Assembly (NCBI RefSeq): GCF_024519455.1
Contig: NZ_JALJRY010000014.1
Coordinates: 62,001-126,000, forward strand
Length of the DNA stretch: 64,000 nt
Direction of reading: 5' to 3'
From: Streptomyces sp. STR69
GTDB lineage: Bacteria; Actinomycetota; Actinomycetes; Streptomycetales; Streptomycetaceae
The stretch's first letter is position 1. Every line of letters starts with the position of its first letter. Below, in pieces: positions 9,162-19,704 of the stretch. The position numbers and the translations under genes were made by a program. Under the pieces are notes generated by a model. It ran no database searches. It was not told where the DNA came from and was given only the letters and a program-made list of their open reading frames with translations.

Positions 9162-9274
9162 GCGCTCCGCTGCTCGGGCGGATTTCGTCTGCGGGTTCGT
9201 TGTGGCTGGTCGCGCAGTTCCCCGCGCCCCTGGGTGGGGACAGTCGGCCCGCATCTGTTTAGTGAGGAGATGTC

Positions 9275-10219
9275 GTGCCTGAAGTGCTGAAAGCCCCCCT
9301 GACCCTCGAATTTCCCTTTACCCGCTCCCTCGGGCCCGTCCAGAGCGCCTTTCTCACCGGGCTGCGTGAACGCGTTGTCCTCGGTGTGAAGACCGGTGAC
9401 GGTCGTACCCTCGTGCCGCCCGTCGAGTACGACCCCGTCACCGCCGAGGAGATTCGCGATCTCGTCGAGGTCGGGGCCATCGGCACCGTCACCACCTGGG
9501 CCTGGAATCACGAACCCCGTCGTGGGCAGCCCCTCGACACCCCCTTCGCCTGGGTCCTGGTCCGCCTCGACGGCGCCGACACCGGCCTCCTGCACGCCCT
9601 CGACGCCCCCGGACCCGACGCCGTCCGCACCGGCATGCGCGTCCGGGTCCGGTGGGCCGAGGAGCGCACCGGTGCCATCACGGACATCGCCTGCTTCGAG
9701 CCGTACGACGGTGACGAGACGGGGCAACCCGCCGACCACACCGGTGAGTTCGAGAACATGGTCACCGGCATCGTGGCACCCGCCCGCCTCGACTACGTCT
9801 ACTCGCCCGGTCGTGCCCAGACCGACTACATCCACGCGCTCTCCGGACAGCGCACCGTCGGCGAACGCTGCCCCTCCTGCCGCAAGGTGTACGTCCCGCC
9901 GAGGGGTGCGTGTCCCACATGTGGTGTCGCCACAGCGGAACATGTCGAAGTGGGTCCGCGCGGCACCGTCACCACGTTCTGCATCGTCAACATCAAGGCG
10001 AAGAACCTCGACATCGAGGTGCCGTACGTCTACGCGCACATCGCCCTCGACGGCGCCGACCTCGCGCTGCACGGACGGATCGGGGGTATCCCGTACGACC
10101 AGGTGCGGATGGGGCTGCGGGTCGAGGCGGTGTGGAGCGAGGGGGGCCGTTACCCGGACCACTACCGGCCGACCGGCGAGCCCGATGCCGACTACGACGC
10201 CTACAAGGAGCTGCTGTGA
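9275..10219 (+). CDS. Tandem OB-fold/DUF35 protein with zinc ribbon
   Basis: A 314-residue protein built from two OB-fold units. Residues about 45-160 form a zinc-less OB domain (TVTTWAWNHEP, LLHALDA). Residues about 195-300 are a canonical DUF35: a rubredoxin-like ribbon with CPSC and CPTC pairs at about 198-215, then an OB fold ending DQVRMGLRVEAVW. DUF35 proteins pair with thiolase-fold enzymes and are needed for their activity, for example in Ltp2 aldolases and archaeal HMG-CoA synthesis. Ordinary members are about 130-150 residues, so this one is double length. The GTG at 9275 follows GAGGAG with a 5-base spacer. Its stop overlaps the start of the first thiolase (TGATG), indicating translational coupling. 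Confidence 0.88.
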   Translation: MPEVLKAPLTLEFPFTRSLGPVQSAFLTGLRERVVLGVKTGDGRTLVPPVEYDPVTAEEIRDLVEVGAIGTVTTWAWNHEPRRGQPLDTPFAWVLVRLDGADTGLLHALDAPGPDAVRTGMRVRVRWAEERTGAITDIACFEPYDGDETGQPADHTGEFENMVTGIVAPARLDYVYSPGRAQTDYIHALSGQRTVGERCPSCRKVYVPPRGACPTCGVATAEHVEVGPRGTVTTFCIVNIKAKNLDIEVPYVYAHIALDGADLALHGRIGGIPYDQVRMGLRVEAVWSEGGRYPDHYRPTGEPDADYDAYKELL

Positions 10220-11279
10220 TGCCTGGAGCTGCCGCGATGCGTGAGATAGCCGTCGTCGCCTTCGCGCAGACCGACCACCGGCGCACCACCGACGAGCTCT
10301 CCGAGGTGGAGATGCTGATGCCGGTCCTGCACGGCGTCCTCGAACAGACCAGACTGAAGACCGCCGACATCGACTTCACCTGCTCCGGGTCCAGCGACTA
10401 TCTCGCCGGCCGCGCCTTCTCCTTCACCCTCGCACTCGACGGCGTGGGCGCCTGGCCACCGATCTCCGAGTCCCATGTCGAGATGGACGGCGCCTGGGCG
10501 CTCTACGAGGCCTGGACCAAACTCCTCACCGGTGATGCCGACACCGCGCTCGTCTACTCGTACGGCAAGTCGTCCCCCGGCTCCGTACGCGACGTCCTGA
10601 CCCGGCAGCTCGACCCGTACTACGTCGCCCCCCTGTGGCCGGACTCCGTCGCCCTCGCGGCCCTCCAGGCGCAGGCCCTCATCGACGCGGGTGACACCGA
10701 CGAACCGGCGCTCGCCGCCGTGGCCGCCCGCAGCCGGACCGACGCGAGCGCCAACTCCCATGCGCAGGTGCGCGGTTCGGTACCGCAAGGGGACTACGTC
10801 GTACGGCCGCTGCGTACCGGTGACTGTCCGCCGATCGGTGACGGCGCCGCCGCCGTCGTCCTCGCGGCCGGGGACCGGGCCCGTGAACTGTGTGAACGGC
10901 CCGCCTGGATCAGGGGGATCGACCACCGCATCGAGGCACACGGCCTGGGCGTACGGGAGTTGACGGACTCGCCGTCCACGCGGCTGGCCGCCGAGAAGGC
11001 AGGGGCTTTTGAACGGCCCGTCGACACCGCCGAGTTGCACGCGCCGTTCACCGCGCAGGAGGTCGTCCTGCGCAAGGCCCTGCGTCTTGGGGACGACGTG
11101 CGCGTCAACCCGTCCGGGGGAGCCCTCGCCGCGAACCCCGTCATGGCCGCCGGGCTCATCCGCATCGGCGAGGCCGCCGCCCGCATCCACCGGGGCGAGT
11201 CCGACCGGGCCCTCGCCCACGCCACCTCCGGCCCCTGTCTGCAACAGAACCTGGTCGCCGTACTCGAAGGGGATCCGCG

Positions 11280-11283
<4 letters not shown>
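10219..11283 (+). CDS. Thiolase-superfamily protein without Cys nucleophile (Ltp2-like)
   Basis: A 354-residue thiolase-fold protein of the SCP-x/lipid-transfer group. The fold is visible from IAVVAFAQTDH at the start, a YSYGKSS strand, GDGAAAVVLAAGDRA, and the C-terminal NPSGGALAANPVMAAGLIR. At the position of the reactive cysteine the sequence offers only serine-rich segments, so it is unlikely to do Claisen chemistry. Ltp2 proteins of steroid side-chain degradation likewise lack the thiolase cysteine and act as retro-aldolases with a DUF35 partner. The ATG at 10219 overlaps the previous stop; AAGGAG lies 8 bases upstream. The stop overlaps the next start by 4 bases (ATGA). The aldolase function is inferred from family and context. 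Confidence 0.85.
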
Positions 11284-12446
<1,163 letters not shown>

Positions 12447-12528
12447 AAGGTCCCCCTCACGTGGCCTGTTGGCATCAGAAGCCGATCGCTAGGCTGGCCG
12501 CGGACGACGAACCGGGAGGAGCACGGAC

Positions 12529-12771
12529 GTGGCCGAGAGCACCATCCAGCAGCACCCGCTTGCGGGCTGGGACAAGCCGGAGCTGGACCTCAGTGACGCC
12601 GAGTGGCATTCAGGCAGCCGTGGACTGGGGGATGTCCAGATCGCCTTTGTCGAGGGATTCATCGCGATGCGCAACAGCGGCCGCCCGGAAAGCCCTTCCT
12701 TGATCTTCACGCCCGCGGAATGGGGCGCGTTCGTGTCGGGGGCGCGGGAAGGGGAGTTCGACCTGACCTGA
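12529..12771 (+). CDS. DUF397 domain small protein
   Basis: An 80-residue protein with the DUF397 pattern: an N-terminal WDKPELDLSDAEW variant, a central VQIAFVEGFIAMRNSGRP strand pair, and the closing LIFTPAEWGAFVSGAREGEFDL. The end matches the family's FTPxEWxAFxxGxxxGEF signature. DUF397 proteins abound in Streptomyces, often beside an Xre-type HTH gene, and some act as antagonist partners of those regulators (BldB-related systems). No Xre partner is adjacent here, so it is an orphan copy. The GTG at 12529 is preceded by GGGAGGA with an 8-base spacer. Confidence 0.9.
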   Translation: MAESTIQQHPLAGWDKPELDLSDAEWHSGSRGLGDVQIAFVEGFIAMRNSGRPESPSLIFTPAEWGAFVSGAREGEFDLT

Positions 12772-12887
12772 AGGGCGTACCACCAGTTTTTCCGGACACG
12801 CGACCTTGAGTGCCCTTCCGGAGCCGGCGCCTGAGCCAGGCTGGCCCCGGAGGGGAAGGTCCCGTCACTCCGGAACTGAGGAACCCC

Positions 12888-13805
12888 ATGAGCACCCCCA
12901 AGAGCACCCTGCCGGTCATCGCGGCGGTCGACGGTTCGGACGACAGCCTGCGCGCCCTGGACTGGGCCCTCGACGCCGCGCGTGGACGCGGGGCGCCGCT
13001 GCGGGTCGTCCATGTGTGGCAGTACGCCGCCGCCTGGACACCGCCCGGCGTCCTGGTCGCCGGACCGCCCGACCCGGCCGAGGACGAGGTACTCGCCCAG
13101 GTCCGCACCTACCTCGACGGGCGCCCCGACCGACCGGTCATGGAGTACCTCCGGCTGCAGGGCGCACCGGGTGCCGTAGTGCCCGAACTCGGCGCCGGCG
13201 CCCAGTTGTTGGTGCTCGGCTCCCGTGGCCGCGGCGGCTTCGCCAGCCTGCTGCTCGGCTCCAACGGCATGGCCGCCGCCCGCGACGCCGACTGCCCCGT
13301 CGTCGTGGTGCCCCGCCCCGGACGCGAGGTGCGCGACGCGCCACCGGCCGAGCCCGGACCCCGGGTGGTTGTCGGTCTGCACGTGGACAGTCCCGACGAC
13401 ACCACCCTCGCCTTCGCCTTCGCCGAGGCCGCCCGGCGCGGAGCCCGCCTCCAGGTCGTCGCCGCCTACCCGTGGCCGCCGCAGGCCTGGGTGTCCGCCG
13501 GTGAACTCGTCCCGCCGGTCATCGACCAGGACGCCATCGAGAACGAGACCCGCATCCTCACCGAGGCCCTCCTCGCCCCGCACCGCAAGGACCACCCGGA
13601 CGTCCGCGTCGAGCCGTACGTCGCACCGGGCGACGCGGCCGGTCACCTGGTCGCCGCCTCCAAGGACGCGGACCTGGTCGTCGTGGGCCGCCATCGCCGC
13701 CGCCTGCTGGCCCCGGCCCGGCTGATCGGCTCGGTCACCCAGGCGGTCCTGCTGCACGCGGCGAGTCCGGTCGCGGTGGTGCCGCCGAAGGCGTTGGAGG
13801 AGTGA
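12888..13805 (+). CDS. Universal stress protein, two UspA domains
   Basis: A 305-residue cytoplasmic protein with two tandem USP domains. Domain 1 (about 7-140) starts VIAAVDGSDDSLRALDWA and carries the nucleotide-binding GSRGRGGFASLLLGSNG pattern (G-x2-G-x9-G-S). Domain 2 (about 155-302) starts RVVVGLHVDSPDD and keeps a weaker VVGRHRRRLLAPARLIGSV version. The family binds ATP and modulates survival under stress, hypoxia or stationary phase. The ATG at 12888 follows GAGGA with a 5-base spacer; an ATG 26 codons upstream has no ribosome-binding site. It precedes the large LuxR-type regulator by 144 bases in the same direction, but no co-transcription evidence is visible. Confidence 0.93.
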   Translation: MSTPKSTLPVIAAVDGSDDSLRALDWALDAARGRGAPLRVVHVWQYAAAWTPPGVLVAGPPDPAEDEVLAQVRTYLDGRPDRPVMEYLRLQGAPGAVVPELGAGAQLLVLGSRGRGGFASLLLGSNGMAAARDADCPVVVVPRPGREVRDAPPAEPGPRVVVGLHVDSPDDTTLAFAFAEAARRGARLQVVAAYPWPPQAWVSAGELVPPVIDQDAIENETRILTEALLAPHRKDHPDVRVEPYVAPGDAAGHLVAASKDADLVVVGRHRRRLLAPARLIGSVTQAVLLHAASPVAVVPPKALEE

Positions 13806-13949
13806 GGCCGGTCCACACGAAACCGGTCGGTACGCCTTCTCCGACAACCGGGTCGTGACACCCCTGGAGAGCGTACGCTGAGGTCCCTGTAGCTCACGGT
13901 ATGCGTTCGCTCCCCGCGCGGACGCGCCCGCCGTGGCAGGGGGTATGGG

Positions 13950-16862
13950 ATGGGACAGCGGAGCGCGCGCGGCAACAGGACGCTCTTCGAACGGGAGGGT
14001 GAACTCTCCGCCGTGGACGACGCGTTGGGCGAGCTCACCGGCCTGCGCACGGACGGCGCCGAGCCGGGACACCGGCCCCGGGGCGCCCTGCTCGCCTTCG
14101 CGGGACGGGCCGGCATCGGCAAGACCACCCTCCTCACCGAGGTACGCCGCCGCGCCACCGCACAGGGCTGCACCGTGCTGTCCGCGCGAGGCGGCGACCA
14201 GGAACAGCGCGTCGCCTTCCACGTCGCCCGCCAGCTGCTGCAACCGCAGTTCGCCGGCTCCGCCGACGCCGATCTCCGTACCGCGCTGGGGAGTTGGTAC
14301 GACATCGTCGGCCCCGCCCTCGGTCTGTGCGCCCCCACCGAAGGCTCACCGCCCGACCAGCAGGGCCTGCGCGACGGCCTCGACTGGGTGCTCACCCACC
14401 TCGCGGTGAAGCGCGCCCCGATGGTCCTGGTCCTCGACGACGCGCACTGGGCCGACCCCGAATCCCTGGGCTGGCTGGCCGCGTTCGCGCCGCGCGCCGA
14501 ACAACTCCCGCTGCTGGTCGTCGTCGCCTACCGTCCCGACGAACTCCCCGCCCACGCCGAGTCGTTCAGAGGACTGCCCGGCCGGGCCGGCGGACGCCCC
14601 CTCGACCTGGAACCGCTCAGCGTCGACGCCGTCGCCGGCCTGGTGCGCGAGACACTCGGCGAGCACGCCGACGACGCGTTCTGCCGGGAGTGCTGGGCGG
14701 TCACCGCCGGGAACCCGTTCGAGACCGTGGAACTCACCGCCAAGATCCACGACCGGGGCCTGACCCCCACCGAGTCCGGGGCCCACCAGCTGCGCGATCT
14801 CGCCGCCGCCGTCAAGGGCAGCGGCCTCATCACCCGCCTCGAACGCCTCGGCACCTCGACCGTCCGTTTCGCCTGGGCCTGCGCGGTCCTCGGCACCGAG
14901 ACCCGTCCGACGCTCGCCGCCGCCGTCGCCGGACTCGGCCACGAGGAAGCCGCCGACGCCGCCGAGGCGCTGCGCGGCGCCCGTATCCTCACCGGCACAC
15001 CGACCGTCGAGGGCACCCTCGAATTCGTCCACCCGCTCATCGCCACCGCCGTCTACCGCGCCATCCCCTCCGGCGTCCGCGTGGCCCTGCACGGCCAGGC
15101 CGCCTGGTGCGTCATCAACGACGGCCAGGGCCCCTCCGCCGCCGCCCGTCACCTCATGGAGACCCACCCCGACGGCGACAACTGGGTCGTCCAGCAACTC
15201 CGCGCGGCGGCCGGCGAGACCCTGCGCGCCGGCGCCCCCGACACGGCCTGCCGCTATCTCGCCCGCGCCCTGCGCGAACCCCCGCCCTTCGACGACCGGG
15301 CCGCCGTCCTCTACGAACTGGGCAGCGCCTCCCTGCTCACCGAACCGGCGACCACCGTCAACCATCTGCGGGCCGCCCTCGAAGAGCCGATCAGCGACGC
15401 GGGACTGCGGCAGAACATCGTCTACCGGCTCTCCCAGGTCCTCGCCCACAGCGACCGCCTCGCCGAGGCCTCCGACACCCTCGCCCGCGAGATCCGCGTC
15501 ACCGACGACGCCCGGGTCAAACTCCGCATGCTCTCCGAGCAGTTCATGTGGGACGCCTTCCGCGCCGACGAACCCGACCACCCCTCGCGCTCCCGCCGCC
15601 TCACCAAACTCGCCGACCGCCTCAAGGGCCGCGACCTCACCGAGCGGTACATCATCGGCCTGCGCACCTGGGACGCCGTACTCCGTGGTGAACCCGCACA
15701 TGTGGCCCTCCACCATGCCGAGCGCGCACTCAATGGTGGCCTCGGCTGGGCGGAGGCCGACCGCGGCTTCGAAGTACCGGTGCTGGTCGCCCTCGCCCAC
15801 ATGTACTGCGACCGGCCGGGCCGGGCCGAGGAACTCTTCGCCACCGGCATCGCCGACTTCGAGCAACAGGGCTGGCGCGGCGCCCACCTGGCCTTCGGCT
15901 ACACCCTCCTCGGCTACCTCCGCTACCGGCGCGGCCGGCTCGCCGAGGCCGAGGACTTCGCCCGCGCGGGCCTGCGCCTCGCCGAGCGGGTCGGCCCCGG
16001 CACCCCCGTCTACTGGTACGGCACCGGCGTCCTCATCGAGGTCCTGCTCGCCCGCGGCCGGGTCGCGGAGGCCGCGCAACTCGCCGAGGACCACGCCTTC
16101 GCGGAACCCTTCCCGGCAGCCGTCGTCTTCCCGGACGCCCAGACCGTGTACGGCGAACTGCTGCTGGCGCGCGGCCTCGTCAAAGCAGCGGCCGAGGAGC
16201 TGGCAGCCGCCGGCCGCCGCCTCGACCCGCGCGGCATCCGCAACCCCGCCTGGTGCCCCTGGCAGCTCCACCTGGCCCGCGCCGAGCGCCACGAGACCCC
16301 CGAGCGCGCCGTCGCCACCGCCCACGAAGCGGTCGCCCGCGCCCGCCAGTTCGGCACCGCGTCCGCCATCGGCCAGGCTCTGCGCGTCGCCGCCGAGGTC
16401 TCCTCGGGGTCGGCCCGCGCCAAGCTCCTGGAGGAGTCCGTCGCCCACCTCGAACGCTCCCTGGCCGCCTACGAGTTGGCGTGCGCGCTGGTGGCCCTCG
16501 GCACCGAACTCCGCCGCACCGGCCGCTCCAGGGAAGCCGCCGACTACCTCTACCGAGGCCTCGACGCGGCCGTCCAGTGCGGCGCCGACGGCCTCGCCGA
16601 CACCACCCGAGCCGAACTGGCCGCCGCCGGCTTACGCCCCCGCCGCCTCCACAGCACCGAAACAGACACCCTCACGACCGACGAACGCACAGCGGCAACC
16701 CTGGCCGCCCACGGCAGCACCGACCACGAGATCGCCGTAGAACTCGACACGGACGAACAGTCGGCAGTACGCCTACTCTCAGCGGCCTACAGAAAACTGG
16801 GCACAGACCGCACAGGCCTCGAAACGGCACTGTTCCAGCCAACGGAAGGCCGACTTGCCTAA
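13950..16862 (+). CDS. Large LuxR-family ATPase regulator (LAL type), TTA codon
   Basis: A 970-residue LAL-type regulator. The N-terminal ATPase has Walker A GRAGIGKTT near residues 52-60 and Walker B LVLDDAHWAD near 159-168; a long helical TPR-like middle follows. The C terminus (about 905-960) aligns with a LuxR helix-turn-helix (LTTDERTAATLAAHG, HEIAVELD, AYRKLG), but the recognition helix is degenerate. An in-frame TTA leucine codon at 16632-16634 (residue 895) lies just before the DNA-binding domain, so full-length protein should need bldA tRNA. The last 70 codons use many A-ending codons, unlike the rest. LAL regulators usually activate carbon-use or antibiotic genes; the target is unknown. 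The ATG at 13950 follows GGCAGGGGG. Confidence 0.88.
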   Translation: MGQRSARGNRTLFEREGELSAVDDALGELTGLRTDGAEPGHRPRGALLAFAGRAGIGKTTLLTEVRRRATAQGCTVLSARGGDQEQRVAFHVARQLLQPQFAGSADADLRTALGSWYDIVGPALGLCAPTEGSPPDQQGLRDGLDWVLTHLAVKRAPMVLVLDDAHWADPESLGWLAAFAPRAEQLPLLVVVAYRPDELPAHAESFRGLPGRAGGRPLDLEPLSVDAVAGLVRETLGEHADDAFCRECWAVTAGNPFETVELTAKIHDRGLTPTESGAHQLRDLAAAVKGSGLITRLERLGTSTVRFAWACAVLGTETRPTLAAAVAGLGHEEAADAAEALRGARILTGTPTVEGTLEFVHPLIATAVYRAIPSGVRVALHGQAAWCVINDGQGPSAAARHLMETHPDGDNWVVQQLRAAAGETLRAGAPDTACRYLARALREPPPFDDRAAVLYELGSASLLTEPATTVNHLRAALEEPISDAGLRQNIVYRLSQVLAHSDRLAEASDTLAREIRVTDDARVKLRMLSEQFMWDAFRADEPDHPSRSRRLTKLADRLKGRDLTERYIIGLRTWDAVLRGEPAHVALHHAERALNGGLGWAEADRGFEVPVLVALAHMYCDRPGRAEELFATGIADFEQQGWRGAHLAFGYTLLGYLRYRRGRLAEAEDFARAGLRLAERVGPGTPVYWYGTGVLIEVLLARGRVAEAAQLAEDHAFAEPFPAAVVFPDAQTVYGELLLARGLVKAAAEELAAAGRRLDPRGIRNPAWCPWQLHLARAERHETPERAVATAHEAVARARQFGTASAIGQALRVAAEVSSGSARAKLLEESVAHLERSLAAYELACALVALGTELRRTGRSREAADYLYRGLDAAVQCGADGLADTTRAELAAAGLRPRRLHSTETDTLTTDERTAATLAAHGSTDHEIAVELDTDEQSAVRLLSAAYRKLGTDRTGLETALFQPTEGRLA

Positions 16863-16936
16863 GGGCGCGGGGAACTGCGCGCTCAACCCCCACACACCCG
16901 CACCCGACCACGGCTACATCGCCGAACGGCACCCCG

Positions 16937-16942
16937 TACCAT
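16937..16942 (+). promoter_or_regulatory. -10 element for a leaderless transcript
   Basis: TACCAT fits the actinobacterial -10 pattern TANNNT and sits exactly 6 bases before the ATG at 16949. The gene lacks a Shine-Dalgarno, so the transcript probably starts at the A of the start codon. No clear -35 is seen. Confidence 0.45.
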
Positions 16943-16948
16943 GGCTCC

Positions 16949-17446
16949 ATGTCGTTCCTCCGCCGCCGCAGCGCCACCCCCGCCGGCCCCGAATTCGATG
17001 TGCTGGCCATGGACCCGGGCGACTGGCCCGGCAACCTCGGCGCCGGTCTGCTGCCCGCCCCCGACGGCACCTGCCAGGGCGTGTTCCTGCGGTACGACCT
17101 GTTCGGCGGCCGAGGCCCCGCGATGGTCATCGGCAACCTTCCCGAGGGCTCCCCGGCCCGTGACGTCGCCGAGGACGAGGTCCCCTTCGAGGTCGCGCAG
17201 CTGCTGCTCGCGCTGGAGAACGACGAGGAGGTGACCGTCGTAGGCACCGAGGACATGCCGGTGATGCAGGGCGACAACCTGCTGATCGTGCGCCGCCTCA
17301 AGCTCTCCGAGAGCCGGATCTCCTGCGTCCAGTTCGACCGCAGCGACAACGTCCTGGTCACCATCGCCGCCTGGGACCGCCCCATCACGGACGACCTCTA
17401 CGCCCTGCTGAAACCGCTCCCGGCGGAACTGTTCCAGCAGGGCTGA
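16949..17446 (+). CDS. Conserved cytosolic protein of unknown function
   Basis: A 165-residue soluble protein, starting SFLRRRSATPAGPEFDVLAM. I do not recognise a named domain. It reads as an alternating alpha/beta protein with acidic loops (RDVAEDEVPFEVAQLLLALEN, EEVTVVGTEDMPVMQGDNLL) and ends TDDLYALLKPLPAELFQQG. There is no signal peptide or membrane segment. Codon use is typical, which supports a real gene. The ATG at 16949 has no ribosome-binding site; a TACCAT -10 six bases upstream suggests a leaderless message. Its 3' end faces the amidase gene, with 9 bases between the stop codons. Confidence 0.75.
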   Translation: MSFLRRRSATPAGPEFDVLAMDPGDWPGNLGAGLLPAPDGTCQGVFLRYDLFGGRGPAMVIGNLPEGSPARDVAEDEVPFEVAQLLLALENDEEVTVVGTEDMPVMQGDNLLIVRRLKLSESRISCVQFDRSDNVLVTIAAWDRPITDDLYALLKPLPAELFQQG

Positions 17447-17455
17447 GGCGACTGC

Positions 17456-19426
17456 CTACCGGCCGGACCGCTTCAGCTGGACGTCCGCGGCCCGCACGAA
17501 CTCCACCCGGTGCCCGTACTGGATCTCGTAGTAGAGATCCTTGCCCACGACGACCTTGTGCGAGTCGGTGGTGAAGGTGACCGCGTAGTAGTACTCGCCG
17601 GGCACCTCGCCGCCGACCACGTACTTCTGGCCCTTGAGCAGGGTGTACGGCAGCGGGGACACCGCCTGGACGGGCACTCCCGCCGGATAGGCCGAGGCCT
17701 CCGGGTAGGCGCGGCCGTACACGGGGACGCTGTCCAGACCGTCCTTCGGCGTGATCACCCATCCGGCCGCCGCGACCGCGGTCGGGTGCTTCTTCGGGTT
17801 CTTGAACCAGGCCTCCTGGCCCAGGTACCAGATCGCGGTCCAGTCGCCGGAGCGGTCCGCCACCGCGTACTGCTGGCCGGTGGACACCCGCGAGGAGAGA
17901 TCGTTGACCCCGGTGGTCGGGGTCGTCCCGAGGCCGATGTCCTTGATCAGGGGGTAGGTCTCGCCGGGCCCCGAGTACAACCGGACCTCGCTCGATCCGT
18001 GCACCGCGCAGGGCTGGCCCGCGGTGACGCAGCCCGTGTACACCGGCTGGTTGGTGGTGTAGTCGGGGCGGATCGTGACCAGGCCGCCGCTCTTCTTGGC
18101 GGTCTGCTGGAAGGGGTGGCCGAGCAGGGCGAAGTAGTGCGCCCAGTCCCAGTACGGGCCCGGGTCCGTGTGCATCCCGGGGACCGTGGACGTGGTCGGA
18201 CCGGGCACGTTGTCGTGGCCGAGGATGTGCTGCCGGTCCAGCGGGATGCCGTACTTCTTGGTCAGGTACTTCACCAGGCGGGCCGACGAGCGGTACATCG
18301 CCTCCGTGTACCAGGAGTCCGGCGCGGCGAGGAAGCCCTCGTGCTCGATGCCGATCGACTTGGCGTTGATGTACCAGTTGCCCGCGTGCCAGGCCACGTC
18401 CTTGGCCTTCACATGCTGGGCGATGAGACCGTCACTGGAGCGGATCGTGTAGTTCCACGACACATAGGTGGGGTCCTGGACCAGGTTCAGGACACCCTCC
18501 CACTGGCCTTCGGTGTCATGGATGACGATGTACTTGATGCTCTGCGACGCGGGCCGGTCGCCCAGGTCGTGGTTGCCGTAGTCGTTGTCCCCGAACTGGG
18601 AGTACGGCGCCGGGATCCACTCGCAGGACACCTTCTTCGGGCACTCCGTGCCGTCGGCGGAGCCGGTGCGCAGCCCGGTTTCCGCCAACTGTGCGGTGTC
18701 GGGGGCGAGTTCGGGCTGTGCGGCCAGGGCGACCTGTTGCCCGGCGTCCGTGGTGCGCTGCTCGCCGGTGTGGATGACGTCGTAGACATCGTTGGCATAG
18801 GCGGCGGCCGTCGCGGTGTCGTCCGCGCCGGAGAAGCGCGCGATCGCGCCGTACCACTCGGCCGGGTCCGCGCTCAGCGGCTCGCCCAGGCCCCGCTGCG
18901 CGTCGGCCAGCAGCGCGGCGCCGCCCGCCACATTCGCGACCTCGTCGCTGCGGAGGTCGGCGGCCGGAAGTCCGGTCAGCTCGGCCGCCTTCGTCAACGT
19001 CCTCAGCCGAGCGGGGAGTTGGGAGTTCGCCGGGATCTGCGCGGTGGGGTGCAGGGCCGCGCGGGCGCTGTCGCCGCGCGGATCCTCGGTGCCTTCGCTC
19101 AGGTGCTCCGTGGTGGCGAGAGCGGTGCGTGCGTCCGTGAGATGCATCGGGCCGTAGCCACCGGTCACACTCGGCGCTCCGCCGTGGGTGTCCCAGCGGG
19201 ACTGCAGGTAGGAGACGGCGAGGAGCACCGTCTGCGGCACGTGGTACTCGGCGGAAGCCGAAGCGAACGCCCGCTGGAGGGTGGAGGCGGCGGAGCCGGT
19301 GGTGTTCTCGGCGGGGGCCGCGCCCAGCAGGGGCAGCAGCAGGGCGGCGGTGGCGAGCGCGCCGGCGGTTCCACGCGCGCGTCTGTGCCCGGGAGTGCGG
19401 GTGGGGTCGGTCGAGGATCCTCGCAA
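17456..19426 (-). CDS. Secreted N-acetylmuramoyl-L-alanine amidase
   Basis: A 656-residue exported cell-wall hydrolase. Residues 1-40 are a Sec-type signal (Arg-rich start, then TAGALATAALLLPLLGAAPA). An N-terminal helical region (about 45-250) contains a lysozyme-like SYLQSRWDTHGGAP. The Amidase_2 (T7 lysozyme/PGRP) domain spans about 290-440, with zinc-ligand candidates in YIVIHDTEGQ, VAWHAGNW and RQHILGHDNVPGP. The rest (about 470-650) is beta-rich and may bind the wall. It would cleave the muramyl-L-alanine amide bond of peptidoglycan. The TTG start is supported by AGGAGG 5 bases upstream. It stands between a convergent unknown gene and a co-directional kinase-fold gene. Confidence 0.88.
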   Translation of the reverse strand: MRGSSTDPTRTPGHRRARGTAGALATAALLLPLLGAAPAENTTGSAASTLQRAFASASAEYHVPQTVLLAVSYLQSRWDTHGGAPSVTGGYGPMHLTDARTALATTEHLSEGTEDPRGDSARAALHPTAQIPANSQLPARLRTLTKAAELTGLPAADLRSDEVANVAGGAALLADAQRGLGEPLSADPAEWYGAIARFSGADDTATAAAYANDVYDVIHTGEQRTTDAGQQVALAAQPELAPDTAQLAETGLRTGSADGTECPKKVSCEWIPAPYSQFGDNDYGNHDLGDRPASQSIKYIVIHDTEGQWEGVLNLVQDPTYVSWNYTIRSSDGLIAQHVKAKDVAWHAGNWYINAKSIGIEHEGFLAAPDSWYTEAMYRSSARLVKYLTKKYGIPLDRQHILGHDNVPGPTTSTVPGMHTDPGPYWDWAHYFALLGHPFQQTAKKSGGLVTIRPDYTTNQPVYTGCVTAGQPCAVHGSSEVRLYSGPGETYPLIKDIGLGTTPTTGVNDLSSRVSTGQQYAVADRSGDWTAIWYLGQEAWFKNPKKHPTAVAAAGWVITPKDGLDSVPVYGRAYPEASAYPAGVPVQAVSPLPYTLLKGQKYVVGGEVPGEYYYAVTFTTDSHKVVVGKDLYYEIQYGHRVEFVRAADVQLKRSGR

Positions 19427-19704
19427 TGCAGCCTCCTGGGACGGTGGGGTGTGACGATCCGTTCGGGGCCGGGCGTGCGTCAGTGGTACCGGCTGGCCGA
19501 CGATCCGTCAATCATGCCCAGAGGCGGGTGATTTCCCTTGTCAACAGGAGGTACGAGGAGTTTCGTGGCGGCGGCGTTCGGGCCTGCGGGGCGTCAGTGG
19601 ACTACACCAATGGGTGAGCTGCATATGGGGAACGCACATGTGGCGGAGACACACGAAGGTCCGCGGTGCGCCGGTGCAGGGCGCATCGCGGACCGTCATC
19701 CCCG

